Source: an uncultured Pelagibacteraceae bacterium (GTDB lineage: Bacteria; Pseudomonadota; Alphaproteobacteria; Pelagibacterales; Pelagibacteraceae). From it: a stretch of DNA of 64,000 bases. Position numbers and translations under genes: made by a program. The notes under the pieces were generated by a model that saw only the letters and a list, made by a program, of their open reading frames with translations, made no database searches and was not told the origin of the DNA. This document shows positions 54,803 to 64,000 of this stretch, piece by piece (within the stretch, counting starts at the first letter, position 1; every line of letters begins with the position of its first letter). The DNA is taken from NCBI GenBank assembly GCA_902608975.1, contig CACLQI010000001.1:124001-188000 (forward strand). The letters run 5' to 3'.

Positions 54803-57091
54803 ATGAAAAAAACAAAAATTGATCATTACACTGATAAAGAGGCCTTAGATTTTCATATTACCAATAAATCAGGCAAGATTGAGATTATATCTTCTAAACC
54901 TATGACAACTAAAAGAGATTTAGCTTTAGCTTATTCACCAGGTGTTGCGGCTCCAGTTAGAGAGATATCAAAAAACCCTAATGCGGCTTATGATTATACA
55001 ACTAAAGGAAACTTGGTAGCTGTAATAAGCAACGGTTCTGCAGTTCTAGGAATGGGAAACTTGGGTTCGCTAGCATCAAAACCAGTCATGGAAGGAAAAG
55101 CTGTTTTGTTTAAAAGATTTGCCGATATAAACTCAATAGATATTGAAATTGACTCATCTGATCCAGATGAAATAGTTAAAAGTATAAAAAGTATAGCTGG
55201 AAGTTTTGGTGGAATAAATTTAGAAGACATAGCTGCTCCAGATTGTTTTGTCATCGAAGATAGGCTTAAAAAAATATTAGATATACCTGTCTTTCATGAT
55301 GATCAACATGGAACAGCAATAATAACTACTGCTGCATTAATCAACGCACTAGATATATCAAAAAAATCATTAAAAAAAATCAAAGTTGTTGTAAACGGTG
55401 CTGGAGCATCTGCAATAGCATGTACCAACTTACTAAAAAAAACTGGTGTGCCTCATAAGAATATAATAATGCTTGATAGTAAAGGCGTCTTATATAAAGG
55501 TAGAGATAATTTAAATCAATGGAAGTCTTCACACGCAATCGAAACAAAAAATAGAACATTAGATGACGCAATAAATGATGCTGATGTTTTTTTAGGATTA
55601 TCTTCAAAAAGTATTTTGTCAAAAAAAATGGTAAAAAAAATGGCAAAAAATCCAATTATTTTTGCTTGTGCAAATCCTGATCCTGAAATTACACCAGAAG
55701 AAGTTGAGGAAGTGCGTGAAGATGCAATTGTAGCAACTGGAAGGTCTGACTATCCAAATCAAGTCAATAATCTTATTGGATTTCCATATATTTTTAGAGG
55801 AGCTTTGGATGTAAGAGCTAAAACAATAAATGAAGAAATGAAAATAGCAGCAGCGAATACAATAGCAGCACTAGCAAGACAAGATGTGCCTGACGAAGTA
55901 GTAGCTGCTATGGGTGGAGAAAGACCCAAATACGGAAAAGAATATATTATTCCATCAACTTTTGACCCAAGATTAATTGTTGAAATACCATTAGCGGTAG
56001 CAAAAGCCGCTATTAAAACTGGTGTTGCAAGAAAAAATATAAAAGATTTTGAAGTCTATAAAGAACAACTTAAACAAAGACTTGATCCTTCGGTGACTAT
56101 TATGCAAGGTATAAACAACCAAATTAAAAAAAATCCTAAAAAAATCATTTTTGCAGATGGTGAAGATGAAAATACTTTAAAAGCTGCAATTGCATTTAAA
56201 AATAGCAAACTAGGAATTCCAATATTGATAGGTAAAAAAGATAAAATTAAAGAACAACTTAAAAATATTGGATACAGTGAAAACCTCAACATTGAAATAG
56301 TTAATTCAACTAACAAAGAAAAAAGAGAAAAATATGCAAACTACTTATTTAAAAGATTACAAAGGAAAGAAGGCTTGTTAGAAAGAGATTGTGATCGAAT
56401 GATAAGAAATGACAGGGTTATTTGGACATGCTGCATGGTATCATGTGGAGATGCAGATGGTGCAGTAACTGGAAATACTAGAAAATATGCTGCTTCATTA
56501 GAAAAAGTGAACAAAGTAATTTCTGCAAGATCAGGAGAAATAATGTTTGGTTTAAATATGATAGTTAATAAAGGTAAAACTGTATTTATAGGTGATACAA
56601 GTGTACACGAATACCCAAATGCCCAACAACTTGCTGAAATAGCAATTTCATCAGCAAGAGTTGTAAGACTATTTGGATTTGATCCAAAAGTTGCTTTTGT
56701 TTCTCATTCAACATTTGGCCAACCTGCAACAAACAGAACAAAGCATATTAGAGATGCAGTAGAAATTTTGCAGGATAAAAAAGTAGATTTTCAATTTGAT
56801 GGTGATATGCAGCCCGACGTAGCTTTAAATGAAGAGTATAAAGAGCTTTATTCTTTTTCAGGGATTGTAGGAAAAGCAAATATTTTAATTATGCCTGGAC
56901 AACATAGTGCAGCAATATCATACAAAATGATGAAAGAGCTAGGTGGAGCGAAAGTCATAGGACCTCTGTTAATTGGTTTGGGTCAAGCAATCGAAATTGC
57001 TCCTTTAAGATCATCTACTTCAGATATATTAAACCTCGCTTCCGTGGCAGCATACTCCGCAGGAGTTATAAACTATGGTAAAAAAAATTAA
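54803..57091 (+). CDS. maeB: NADP-dependent malic enzyme with phosphotransacetylase-like C-terminal domain
   Basis: Converts malate to pyruvate, CO2 and NADPH. The N-terminal malic domain includes ALAYSPGVAAPVREI and VFHDDQHGTAI with metal-binding Asp residues. The Rossmann domain has VVNGAGASAIAC. After about residue 430 a phosphotransacetylase-like region follows (IFADGEDENTLKAA onward to MPGQHSAAISYKMM), thought to bind effectors such as acetyl-CoA rather than catalyse. Length 762 matches MaeB. Ends with a 4-base overlap onto the convergent DolP-like gene. Confidence 0.95.
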   Translation: MKKTKIDHYTDKEALDFHITNKSGKIEIISSKPMTTKRDLALAYSPGVAAPVREISKNPNAAYDYTTKGNLVAVISNGSAVLGMGNLGSLASKPVMEGKAVLFKRFADINSIDIEIDSSDPDEIVKSIKSIAGSFGGINLEDIAAPDCFVIEDRLKKILDIPVFHDDQHGTAIITTAALINALDISKKSLKKIKVVVNGAGASAIACTNLLKKTGVPHKNIIMLDSKGVLYKGRDNLNQWKSSHAIETKNRTLDDAINDADVFLGLSSKSILSKKMVKKMAKNPIIFACANPDPEITPEEVEEVREDAIVATGRSDYPNQVNNLIGFPYIFRGALDVRAKTINEEMKIAAANTIAALARQDVPDEVVAAMGGERPKYGKEYIIPSTFDPRLIVEIPLAVAKAAIKTGVARKNIKDFEVYKEQLKQRLDPSVTIMQGINNQIKKNPKKIIFADGEDENTLKAAIAFKNSKLGIPILIGKKDKIKEQLKNIGYSENLNIEIVNSTNKEKREKYANYLFKRLQRKEGLLERDCDRMIRNDRVIWTCCMVSCGDADGAVTGNTRKYAASLEKVNKVISARSGEIMFGLNMIVNKGKTVFIGDTSVHEYPNAQQLAEIAISSARVVRLFGFDPKVAFVSHSTFGQPATNRTKHIRDAVEILQDKKVDFQFDGDMQPDVALNEEYKELYSFSGIVGKANILIMPGQHSAAISYKMMKELGGAKVIGPLLIGLGQAIEIAPLRSSTSDILNLASVAAYSAGVINYGKKN

Positions 57092-57681
57092 TTTTTTTGA
57101 ATTCTTAAATCTTCAACTAGAAAAATACTAGCTATAACTTTTTTTACATCTAGTATACTTTTTGCTTCATCTATAACCTCTTTTCTTTCTTCTTTAGTCA
57201 TAGCAATCCCATAAATGAAGATTTTTTTTTTATATGTATCAATATTATAATTTGTGGCTTTTATATTTTTATTCAAAATTATTGCTGTTCGTAATTGTGA
57301 AGTTATTAATAAATCCTTTGCCGACTGCTTAAAATTAAACTCTTCTTTAATTTTAATGTCATTTCTAACCGATCTTACACCTTCTGTTTCCCATGCAGTT
57401 TTAGTAATTTGAAGCTTTTCCTCAGGATTATCAACTTTTCCGGTTAAAAATATTCGTCCATCTAAAACTTTAGTTTTTATAGATAAAATATAGTTACCAT
57501 TCATAATAACTAATCGTGCAGCAAGATTTTTTTGCATTATTGAATCATCAATTTGTGTGCCCAAAGATCTGGGGTCTAAAGCTACACTTACGCCAGTTCC
57601 AAAAACTCCTCTTGAACCAGTGCCAGCGCAGGAACTTAAAATAAAGATTAAAAAGAATATTAATATTAAATTATTTTTCAT
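57088..57681 (-). CDS. DolP-like outer-membrane lipoprotein with two BON domains
   Basis: A 197-residue lipoprotein. The signal and lipobox are MKNNLILIFFLIFILSSCAG with acylated Cys in SSC. The mature part has the DolP (YraP) marker DPRSLGTQIDD, then two BON domains: the first contains LSIKTKVLDGRIFLTGKVDN and the second YNIDTYKKKIFIYGIA. DolP helps keep outer-membrane integrity and BamA function. It directly follows rsmI, with an LpoA-like gene divergent, recalling the E. coli yraL-yraM-yraP region. This context supports the assignment. Confidence 0.85.
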   Translation of the reverse strand: MKNNLILIFFLIFILSSCAGTGSRGVFGTGVSVALDPRSLGTQIDDSIMQKNLAARLVIMNGNYILSIKTKVLDGRIFLTGKVDNPEEKLQITKTAWETEGVRSVRNDIKIKEEFNFKQSAKDLLITSQLRTAIILNKNIKATNYNIDTYKKKIFIYGIAMTKEERKEVIDEAKSILDVKKVIASIFLVEDLRIQKN

Positions 57682-58534
57682 TTTTTAATTTTAAGCAATA
57701 ATTGTAAATTTCTTTTTTTGAAAGATTTCTATTCGAGCTTATCAAATTTGTAATATCTTTTATGCTTAAAGTATCTATCATTTGTTGTATGTATTTTTTA
57801 TCTGATTCGTTTAATTTATTCGAAATGTTTTTATTGGTATTTTTTTCTGACAAAACTATAGTTAGCTCACCTTTTAAATTTTTTTTAAACAAATTTAATT
57901 TATCAACTTTAGTTCTTATAAATTCTTCATAAATCTTTGATATTTCTCTACAAATTACTATATCTCTATTATTAAAAAAAAATTTTAATGGCTTAATTAT
58001 TTTGTTAATTTTTTTTGCTGATATAAAAAATACAATTGAACAGTTTAAATTAGATAAAAAACTTAGTTGTTTTTTTATTTCTTTTTCTTTTTCTGGAAAA
58101 AAACCAAAAAAATAATACTCGTCAGAAAAACCACTTATCGATATCGCTGATGTGATCGAAGAGGCTCCTGGAATTGGACATATGTTAATCTTATTTTTTA
58201 TACACTCGATAACCAAGATTCTACCAGGATCAGAAATGGTTGGAGTCCCAGCGTCTGAAATTAATGAAACTATTTTGTTTGATTTTAAAATATCAATAAT
58301 TTTTTTTAAATTTTTTACTTCATTAAATTTATGATATGGAATTAATTTAGATCTAATTTTATATCTTTCTAATAATTTTTTTGATATTCTTGTGTCCTCA
58401 CAAAGAATATAGTCAGAATTATTAAGCACATCTATTGCCCTAAAAGTAATATCTGCTAAGTTTCCTATAGGTGTTGATACAACATATAAACCATGTTTTA
58501 ACTTACTAGATTTTATGTCGTTTTGTGGAATCAT
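57671..58534 (-). CDS. rsmI: 16S rRNA 2'-O-methyltransferase RsmI
   Basis: Modifies C1402 of 16S rRNA. The tetrapyrrole-methylase fold is clear: GLYVVSTPIGNLADITFRAIDVL, ILCEDTRISKKLLERY and VSLISDAGTPTISDPGRILV, with PIPGASSITSAISISGF after them. Length 287 is normal. It overlaps the DolP-like gene by 11 bases and is divergent from the LpoA-like gene. Confidence 0.96.
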   Translation of the reverse strand: MIPQNDIKSSKLKHGLYVVSTPIGNLADITFRAIDVLNNSDYILCEDTRISKKLLERYKIRSKLIPYHKFNEVKNLKKIIDILKSNKIVSLISDAGTPTISDPGRILVIECIKNKINICPIPGASSITSAISISGFSDEYYFFGFFPEKEKEIKKQLSFLSNLNCSIVFFISAKKINKIIKPLKFFFNNRDIVICREISKIYEEFIRTKVDKLNLFKKNLKGELTIVLSEKNTNKNISNKLNESDKKYIQQMIDTLSIKDITNLISSNRNLSKKEIYNYCLKLKNEK

Positions 58535-58566
58535 TAAAATATAACTAATATAATAATAACATTAAA

Positions 58567-59718
58567 ATGAAAATATTACTTAAAATTATAATTTTGGTAA
58601 TTTTATTTAATTCTCAAAATTTAGGAAAAGTTTACGCTCAGGATAAAATAAAATTAGGTTTGTTAGTTCCAATTAGTGGTGAATATAGCGAAATAGGAAA
58701 ATCAATAATAAAATCTACCTTGCTTGCTATAAATAAAATTGATAATTCTTTATTAGAAATAATTCCTAAAGATACTTCATCAGATCCAGATATAACATAT
58801 AAAAAAGCAAAAGAATTAAAAGAAGCCGGTGTTAAAATAGTCATAGGACCAATATTTAATAAAAATCTAATTAAATTAGAAGAACTAAGCGATATGACTT
58901 TTTTATCTTTAACAAATAAAATTATTGATAATCCAAAAAATATTATAAGTGCTGGTATCAACGCGAGTTCTCAACTTAATACTATAGCAAAATTTCAAAA
59001 AGATAATGAGCTTAAAAAAACTATTTTTTTAATTCCAAATAAAAACTATAAAAATGAAATAAAAAAGGCGATTAAAAAATCAAAAATTAAAACTTTTAAG
59101 GTACACTATTATGACTCCGATCCAACTAAACTTACAAAGCAAATAGAAAAAATTACTAAATATCCCCAGCGAAAGCAAAATGTAGAAGATGAAATTAAAA
59201 GACTTGAAAAGTCTGAAGATCCAAATAAAGAAAAAAAAATAAAAAAATTAGAAAAAAGAGATACAATTGGAAAAATTGGTTTTGACTCTTTAGTGATTGC
59301 AGATTTTGATGAAAGTTTAAAGAGTATTGCTACATCGCTACTATATACTGATGTGTCTCCAAAAAAAACTTATTTTATAACTTTAAATCAATGGTTCGAT
59401 CAATCTTTGTTAAAAGAAACCAGCTATCATCCAATTTACTACCCTTCTATTAATAAAGAAAATTATGAGGAATTTATAAAATTATATTTTGAAAAATTTA
59501 GTGAATATCCAAATCAATTATCATTCTTAAGTTATGATTTAGTTGGGTTAGTTTACTATTTGATTGCCCAAAATAATTGGAATTTAGATCAAAAAATATT
59601 TTTAAAAAAAAACAAATTTAAGGGCAAAGTTGGAATTTTTGAAATAAAAGATAAAAAAATTAACCATGTTCTTAATTTTTATAAAATAGAAAATAGTAAT
59701 ATTAAAAAAATTTTTTGA
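58567..59718 (+). CDS. LpoA/YraM-like periplasmic-binding-fold protein
   Basis: A 383-residue exported protein with a signal peptide (MKILLKIIILVILFNSQN) and a type 1 periplasmic-binding fold starting KIKLGLLVPISGEYSEIGKS. Such proteins beside rsmI are annotated as penicillin-binding protein activator LpoA/YraM or as branched-chain amino-acid binding proteins. No ABC transporter genes are nearby, which favours the LpoA view. The TPR-like N-terminal domain of gammaproteobacterial LpoA is absent, and no lipobox is evident. Its 3' end overlaps the convergent rdgB by 17 bases. Confidence 0.78.
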   Translation: MKILLKIIILVILFNSQNLGKVYAQDKIKLGLLVPISGEYSEIGKSIIKSTLLAINKIDNSLLEIIPKDTSSDPDITYKKAKELKEAGVKIVIGPIFNKNLIKLEELSDMTFLSLTNKIIDNPKNIISAGINASSQLNTIAKFQKDNELKKTIFLIPNKNYKNEIKKAIKKSKIKTFKVHYYDSDPTKLTKQIEKITKYPQRKQNVEDEIKRLEKSEDPNKEKKIKKLEKRDTIGKIGFDSLVIADFDESLKSIATSLLYTDVSPKKTYFITLNQWFDQSLLKETSYHPIYYPSINKENYEEFIKLYFEKFSEYPNQLSFLSYDLVGLVYYLIAQNNWNLDQKIFLKKNKFKGKVGIFEIKDKKINHVLNFYKIENSNIKKIF

Positions 59719-60304
59719 TTTTTTTAAAAGCTTTGAATCTATGATCAATTTTGTATTTTAAATTTGGCCTCATTTCACCAAATGTAAGTCTATTTTTTAA
59801 AGGTATAAAAATTGGATCATATCCAAATCCATTTTTTCCCTTTTTTTTTTTGGATATGAAGCCCTCAACTTTTCCTACAGAATTAATTTTCTTACCGTTT
59901 GGCCAATAAATTGTTAAAGCACAAATAAACCTAGCTTTAACTTTTTTTGATTTCCAATTTTTATCTTTTTTGTAAAGTTCTCTAAAAACTTTATAAATAG
60001 CTTTATTAAAATTATTTTTAACACCTCCCCATCTAGCTGAAAATATTCCTGGTTTGCCATTTAAAATATCAATCTCAAGACCAGAGTCATCAGCTAAACA
60101 TATCAAATTAGTCTTTTCGGAAAAAAATTTTGCTTTAATGAATGAATTTTTTAAGAAAGATTTTCCAGTTTCTTTAGGGCTCTTTAATTTGAAATCTTTA
60201 GTTGAAAAAATTTTAGTTGATTTTGGTAATAAATCCTTAATTTCTCTAAGTTTTCCAATATTATTAGTCCCAATCAAGATTTTTTTAATTTTTTTATTTA
60301 ACAT
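59702..60304 (-). CDS. rdgB: RdgB/HAM1 non-canonical purine NTP pyrophosphatase
   Basis: House-cleaning enzyme that hydrolyses dITP, XTP and similar nucleotides. Conserved parts are ILIGTNNIGKLREIKDLL (NTP and Mg binding), CLADDSGLEIDILNGKPGIFSARWGG and GFGYDPIFIP. Length 200 is normal. Close to grpE (divergent, 33-base gap). The usual alphaproteobacterial partners rph and hemW are not here. Confidence 0.96.
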   Translation of the reverse strand: MLNKKIKKILIGTNNIGKLREIKDLLPKSTKIFSTKDFKLKSPKETGKSFLKNSFIKAKFFSEKTNLICLADDSGLEIDILNGKPGIFSARWGGVKNNFNKAIYKVFRELYKKDKNWKSKKVKARFICALTIYWPNGKKINSVGKVEGFISKKKKGKNGFGYDPIFIPLKNRLTFGEMRPNLKYKIDHRFKAFKKIKKFF

Positions 60305-60337
60305 CTAGCAATTATTAGATTTCTTACCATATAAGTC

Positions 60338-60976
60338 ATGATGGAAAAAGATCAAAACATAAAAGTAGAAGAAAATAATATTAATCAAGAAAATCTTGAA
60401 AATGAAAAATTAAAAGATAACGAAAAGATAGAGGAAGAAAAAAATTTAACTCCTGAAGAAAAAGTTTCAGAACTAGAAGACAAACTAACTAGAACCTTTG
60501 CAGAAATGGAAAATCAAAGAAGAAGGTATGAAAAAGAAAAAGATGAAGCTTTTGAATATGGAGGTTTTTCATTTGCTAGAGAGACTTTAAATCTAATAGA
60601 TAACCTTGAAAGAGCTAAAGAATCTTTAAAAAATGATGAAAGTTTAAAAAATTCTGAAAGTTTGAAAAAAACTCTAGAACATTTAGAAATTATCCATAAA
60701 GATATTTTGTCTATTTTTAAAAAAAATAATATTGAACCTATAATTTCAATAAACAAAAAACTTGATCCAAATTTTCATCAAGCAATGATGGAGATAGAAG
60801 ATGATCAAAAAGAACCTGGAACAATAATACAGGAAATTCAAAAAGGTTTTACAATGAAAGATAGATTATTAAGACCGGCACTAGTTGGTGTTTCAAAAAA
60901 AATAGAAAAAAAAGAAACTAATAAAGTAGAAGATAAAAAAGATAAGGAAAATAAGGAAAAAAAAGAGTTAAAATAA
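60338..60976 (+). CDS. grpE: nucleotide exchange factor GrpE
   Basis: Cochaperone that releases ADP from DnaK. Acidic, disordered N-terminal part, then a long coiled coil (ELEDKLTRTFAEMENQRRRYEKEKDEA) and the beta-wing domain with KLDPNFHQAMMEIED and IQKGFTMKDRLLRPALVGVSK. Length 212 is normal. Two adjacent ATG codons allow a start at either. The C-terminal tail is rich in Lys and Glu. hrcA, often upstream, is absent. Confidence 0.95.
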   Translation: MMEKDQNIKVEENNINQENLENEKLKDNEKIEEEKNLTPEEKVSELEDKLTRTFAEMENQRRRYEKEKDEAFEYGGFSFARETLNLIDNLERAKESLKNDESLKNSESLKKTLEHLEIIHKDILSIFKKNNIEPIISINKKLDPNFHQAMMEIEDDQKEPGTIIQEIQKGFTMKDRLLRPALVGVSKKIEKKETNKVEDKKDKENKEKKELK

Positions 60977-61036
60977 ATGTTAAATAAACTTGTACATTGA
61001 AAATTAGCACTTATATGAAAGCAAGGAATTAAAAAT

Positions 61037-62962
61037 ATGAGCAAAGTAATCGGTATAGATTTAGGAACGACAAATTCATGTGTTGCTATAATGGAAGGGA
61101 CGCAAGCTAAGGTATTGGAAAATGCTGAAGGCGCAAGAACTACCCCTTCAGTTGTTGCTTTTACAGAAGAAAATGAAAAATTAATTGGTCAACCAGCAAA
61201 AAGACAAGCCGTAACTAATCCAGAAAATACAATTTTTGCTGTTAAAAGATTAATTGGAAGAAATTTTGAAGATCCAACTGTAAAAAAAGATATTCAGTCA
61301 GCACCGTTTAAAATAGTAAATTCAGAAAAAGGAGATGCTTGGATAGAAGCAAAAGGACAAAAATATTCACCATCTCAAATATCAGCTTTTATTTTGCAAA
61401 AAATGAAAGAGACTGCTGAAAAATATTTAGGTCAAGAAGTAACAAAAGCAGTAATTACTGTTCCTGCTTATTTTAATGATGCTCAAAGGCAAGCTACGAA
61501 AGATGCAGGTAAAATTGCAGGCCTAGAAGTATTAAGAATTATAAACGAACCAACTGCAGCTTCATTAGCATATGGTTTAGATAAAAAAATAAATAAAAAA
61601 ATAGCAGTTTACGATTTAGGTGGAGGAACTTTTGATGTTTCTATTCTTGAGCTAGGAGATGGCGTCTTTGAAGTTAAATCTACAAATGGTGATACTTTTT
61701 TAGGTGGTGAAGACTTTGACAATACCATTGTCGATTATCTAGTTGCAGAATTTAAAAAAGATAATGGAATTGATTTAAAATCAGATAAACTTGCTCTTCA
61801 AAGATTAAAAGAAGCAGCAGAAAAAGCTAAAATAGAATTATCCTCTGCGGAACAAACTGATGTGAATTTGCCTTTTATAACTGCAGATAAGACAGGGCCT
61901 AAACATATTAATTTAAAAATGACTAGAGCAAAATTAGAAGCACTTGTAGAAGATTTAATTACCAAAACACTTCCGCCTTGCAAAACAGCTCTGAAAGATG
62001 CTGGGCTTACTGCAAATGACATTAACGAAATAGTAATGGTTGGTGGTATGACTAGAATGCCTAAAGTTATCGAAACAGTTAAAAATTTCTTTGGAAAAGA
62101 TCCTAATAAAAGTGTTAACCCAGATGAAGTAGTTGCTATGGGTGCAGCTATTCAAGCAGGTGTCCTTCAAGGAGATGTTAAAGATGTTCTTTTACTTGAT
62201 GTTACTCCGCTTTCTTTAGGAATTGAAACACTAGGTGGAGTATCGACAAAATTAATTGATAAAAATACTACAATACCTACAAAAAAAAGTCAGGTATTTT
62301 CAACAGCTGAAGATAATCAGCCAGCTGTATCAATCAGAGTTTTACAGGGTGAAAGAGAAATGGCAGCGGATAATAAAATTTTGGGTAATTTTGAACTAGT
62401 CGGTATAGCGCCAGCTCCAAGAGGAGTTCCACAAATTGAAGTAACTTTTGATATTGATGCAAATGGTATTGTAAACGTTTCTGCAAAAGACAAAGGAACT
62501 GGTAAAGAACAAAAAATTCAAATTCAAGCTTCGGGTGGTTTAAGTGAAGAGGAAATAAATAAAATGGTGAAAGAAGCAGAATCTAATAAAGAAGCAGACA
62601 AGAAAAAAAGAGAAGCTGTGGATTCAAGAAATCAAGCTGATACTTTATTACATTCTACAGAAAAAAATTTAAAGGAACATGGATCTAAAGTTTCAGATGC
62701 AGATAAGAAAGCTATAGAAACAGCCTCTGCTAACTTAAGAAACTCTTTGAAAGGAACTGACATTGAGGACATAAAGAAGAAAACTCAAGAATTAGTTCAA
62801 GCATCAATGAAATTGGGTGAGGCAATTTATAAATCTCAACAAAGTGCTAAACCTGGTGATGCTCCAAAAGATGCAAAAAAAGAAGAGGGAAAAAAAGACG
62901 ATAATGTTGTTGATGCAGACTTTGAAGAAGTAAAAGACGAAAATAAAGAAAAAAGCGCCTAA
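61037..62962 (+). CDS. dnaK: molecular chaperone DnaK (Hsp70)
   Basis: Main Hsp70 chaperone. ATPase domain motifs are [29 protein letters not shown]-type sequence ([15 protein letters not shown]) and [11 protein letters not shown]. The substrate-binding domain starts around [18 protein letters not shown]. The C-terminus ends in an acidic tail with [13 protein letters not shown]. Length 641 is normal. 60 bases after grpE, AT-rich with no clear terminator, so probably cotranscribed. Confidence 0.98.
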   Translation: MSKVIGIDLGTTNSCVAIMEGTQAKVLENAEGARTTPSVVAFTEENEKLIGQPAKRQAVTNPENTIFAVKRLIGRNFEDPTVKKDIQSAPFKIVNSEKGDAWIEAKGQKYSPSQISAFILQKMKETAEKYLGQEVTKAVITVPAYFNDAQRQATKDAGKIAGLEVLRIINEPTAASLAYGLDKKINKKIAVYDLGGGTFDVSILELGDGVFEVKSTNGDTFLGGEDFDNTIVDYLVAEFKKDNGIDLKSDKLALQRLKEAAEKAKIELSSAEQTDVNLPFITADKTGPKHINLKMTRAKLEALVEDLITKTLPPCKTALKDAGLTANDINEIVMVGGMTRMPKVIETVKNFFGKDPNKSVNPDEVVAMGAAIQAGVLQGDVKDVLLLDVTPLSLGIETLGGVSTKLIDKNTTIPTKKSQVFSTAEDNQPAVSIRVLQGEREMAADNKILGNFELVGIAPAPRGVPQIEVTFDIDANGIVNVSAKDKGTGKEQKIQIQASGGLSEEEINKMVKEAESNKEADKKKREAVDSRNQADTLLHSTEKNLKEHGSKVSDADKKAIETASANLRNSLKGTDIEDIKKKTQELVQASMKLGEAIYKSQQSAKPGDAPKDAKKEEGKKDDNVVDADFEEVKDENKEKSA

Positions 62963-62990
62963 GCTAACAACTGCTTGTCTATAATTAGTT

Positions 62991-64000
62991 ATGGCAAAAA
63001 GAGATTATTACGACGTCTTAGGTGTAAATAAAAGTTCCACGGCAGATCAAATTAAATCAGCTTATAGAAAATTAGCAGTTAAATATCATCCAGATAAAAA
63101 TGAGGGTGATAAAGCTGCGGAAGAAAAATTTAAAGAAGCTTCTGAAGCTTATCATGTTTTATCCAACACCGAACGTAAACAAAACTATGATAATTTTGGA
63201 CATGCGGCATTTGAAAATGGTGGAGGTGCTAGAGGAGGTTTTGGTAACTTTGACTTTTCTAGTCATTTCTCAGATATCTTTGAAGATTTTTTTGGAGAAG
63301 GATTTGGAGGAGGCGGTAGAAGAAGCAGAAGAACAAATAATAGAGGATCAGATTTAAGGTACGATTTATCAATAACTTTAGAAGAAGCATATACTGGAAA
63401 AAAACAAGACATTAAATTTTCAACATCGGAAAAATGTGACACATGCAAAGGAAGTGGTTCTAAACCTGGGCATGATGCAGGGTCATGTTCAATGTGTGGA
63501 GGTCATGGGCAAGTTAGATCAAGCCAAGGTTTTTTTACTGTTCAACAGACATGTCCTCAATGTTCGGGTTCAGGTGAGGAAATTACAAATCCATGTTCTA
63601 GTTGTAATGGACAAGGGAAAAAACAAGCTTCTAAAAGATTATCGGTAACAATACCAAAAGGAGTTGATGATGGAACTAGAATAAGACTTGCTGGAAAAGG
63701 TGAAGCAGGTTCCAGAGGCTCAGGAAATGGTGATCTTTATTTATTTATAAATGTCTACTCACATGAATTGTTTAAAAGATCAGATGAAAATTTATTTTTT
63801 GAATTTCCAATTTCAATTGCTGATGCAGCATTAGGCACTTCTATAGAAATACCCACAATAGATGGTGGAAAAGCAAAAATTAAAATTCCTGCCGGAACTC
63901 AAAATGGAAAACAATTTAGATTAAAATCTAAAGGCATGCCTTATATACGTGGAAGTGGTAATGGTGATCTATATGTGCAAGTTAATACCGAAGTGCCAGT
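62991..64000 (+). CDS. dnaJ: chaperone DnaJ, 3' end beyond the window
   Basis: Hsp40 cochaperone of DnaK, absent from the ORF track because its stop is outside the window. The J-domain opens MAKRDYYDVLGVNK and carries the HPD motif in VKYHPDKNEGD. A Gly/Phe-rich linker follows (GGFGNFDFSSHFSDIFEDFFG). The four CxxCxGxG zinc repeats are CDTCKGSG, CSMCGGHG, CPQCSGSG and CSSCNGQG. The substrate-binding beta domains run to the window end, about 336 codons in an unbroken frame. Confidence 0.97.
   Translation, partial: MAKRDYYDVLGVNKSSTADQIKSAYRKLAVKYHPDKNEGDKAAEEKFKEASEAYHVLSNTERKQNYDNFGHAAFENGGGARGGFGNFDFSSHFSDIFEDFFGEGFGGGGRRSRRTNNRGSDLRYDLSITLEEAYTGKKQDIKFSTSEKCDTCKGSGSKPGHDAGSCSMCGGHGQVRSSQGFFTVQQTCPQCSGSGEEITNPCSSCNGQGKKQASKRLSVTIPKGVDDGTRIRLAGKGEAGSRGSGNGDLYLFINVYSHELFKRSDENLFFEFPISIADAALGTSIEIPTIDGGKAKIKIPAGTQNGKQFRLKSKGMPYIRGSGNGDLYVQVNTEVP

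Noticed and set aside
60977-61036. TTAGCACTT before dnaK resembling half of the CIRCE heat-shock operator
   Set aside because: The second inverted half (GAGTGCTAA) is absent at the expected 9-base spacing, and no hrcA gene is in the window.
63100-63357. ORF-track entry of 85 residues at the right edge (also 63263-63448 and 63436-63648)
   Set aside because: These frames lie inside dnaJ, whose own frame is open to the window end and carries all J-domain and zinc motifs.

Overview
The window is very A+T-rich and densely packed, with most genes a few bases apart or overlapping. It looks like chromosomal core sequence from a streamlined marine alphaproteobacterium, most likely SAR11 (Pelagibacterales, 'Candidatus Pelagibacter'-like). 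The grounds are small Lys/Asn/Ile-rich proteins, alphaproteobacterial gene orders (rpsT-dnaA-dnaN; tsaB-fur-miaB-phoH-ybeY-lnt-metK-nusA-infB-rbfA-rpsO-pnp; grpE-dnaK-dnaJ), an Irr-type regulator, and a TAXI-TRAP transporter. I see no phage, insertion sequence, CRISPR array, toxin-antitoxin module or rRNA operon. The assignment rests on reading the sequence; no database search was run.

Layout. 0-9 kb: a gene tail at the left edge, thiolase, tRNA-Arg, a PaaI-type thioesterase, a TAXI-TRAP transporter (fused permease plus binding protein, with an internal terminator and an iron-box-like operator), an aminotransferase and acetoacetyl-CoA synthetase. 9-13 kb: an operon of a Suv3-like helicase, TerB-like protein, FdxA ferredoxin and CarD regulator, ending in a terminator shared with a convergent 23-residue polybasic peptide gene missed by the ORF track. 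13-17 kb: acyl-CoA ligase, tRNA-Leu, YqaA-type membrane protein, dsbB, coq7, HNH nuclease, esterase. 18-21 kb: argH, a 38-residue LptM-like lipoprotein gene, lysA, plsC. 21-25 kb: dnaN, dnaA, rpsT, mutM. 25-30 kb: ubiE-ubiB-coaBC-dut-ThiF-like-SH3. 30-36 kb: katG and an Irr-like regulator, then fabA-fabB-fabI.

36-54 kb: a long leftward information-processing block. Reading in its transcription direction it holds murJ, trpS, nfuA, a Bax-like glucosaminidase, tsaB, fur, miaB, phoH, ybeY, lnt, metK, nusA, infB, rbfA, rpsO and pnp, with a methyltransferase at the end and one rightward polysaccharide deacetylase inside. Several genes that usually sit in this block in relatives (rimP, ylxR, truB, rimI, corC, trmB) are absent. 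54-64 kb: malic enzyme, an rsmI / DolP-like / LpoA-like envelope cluster, rdgB, and grpE-dnaK-dnaJ, with dnaJ cut by the window end.

No clearly new multi-gene system is visible. The most interesting signals are regulatory or very small. (i) Palindromes close to the Irr iron control element lie in the promoters of katG and of the TAXI binding protein, and an Irr-like gene sits next to katG. (ii) A terminator-like hairpin ends about 16 bases before the nusA start, suggesting attenuation. (iii) The 23-residue Lys/Arg/Ala peptide gene has its own promoter, inverted repeat, ribosome site and terminator. (iv) A tiny lipoprotein sits before lysA. (v) tsaB and a polysaccharide deacetylase diverge with overlapping 5' ends.
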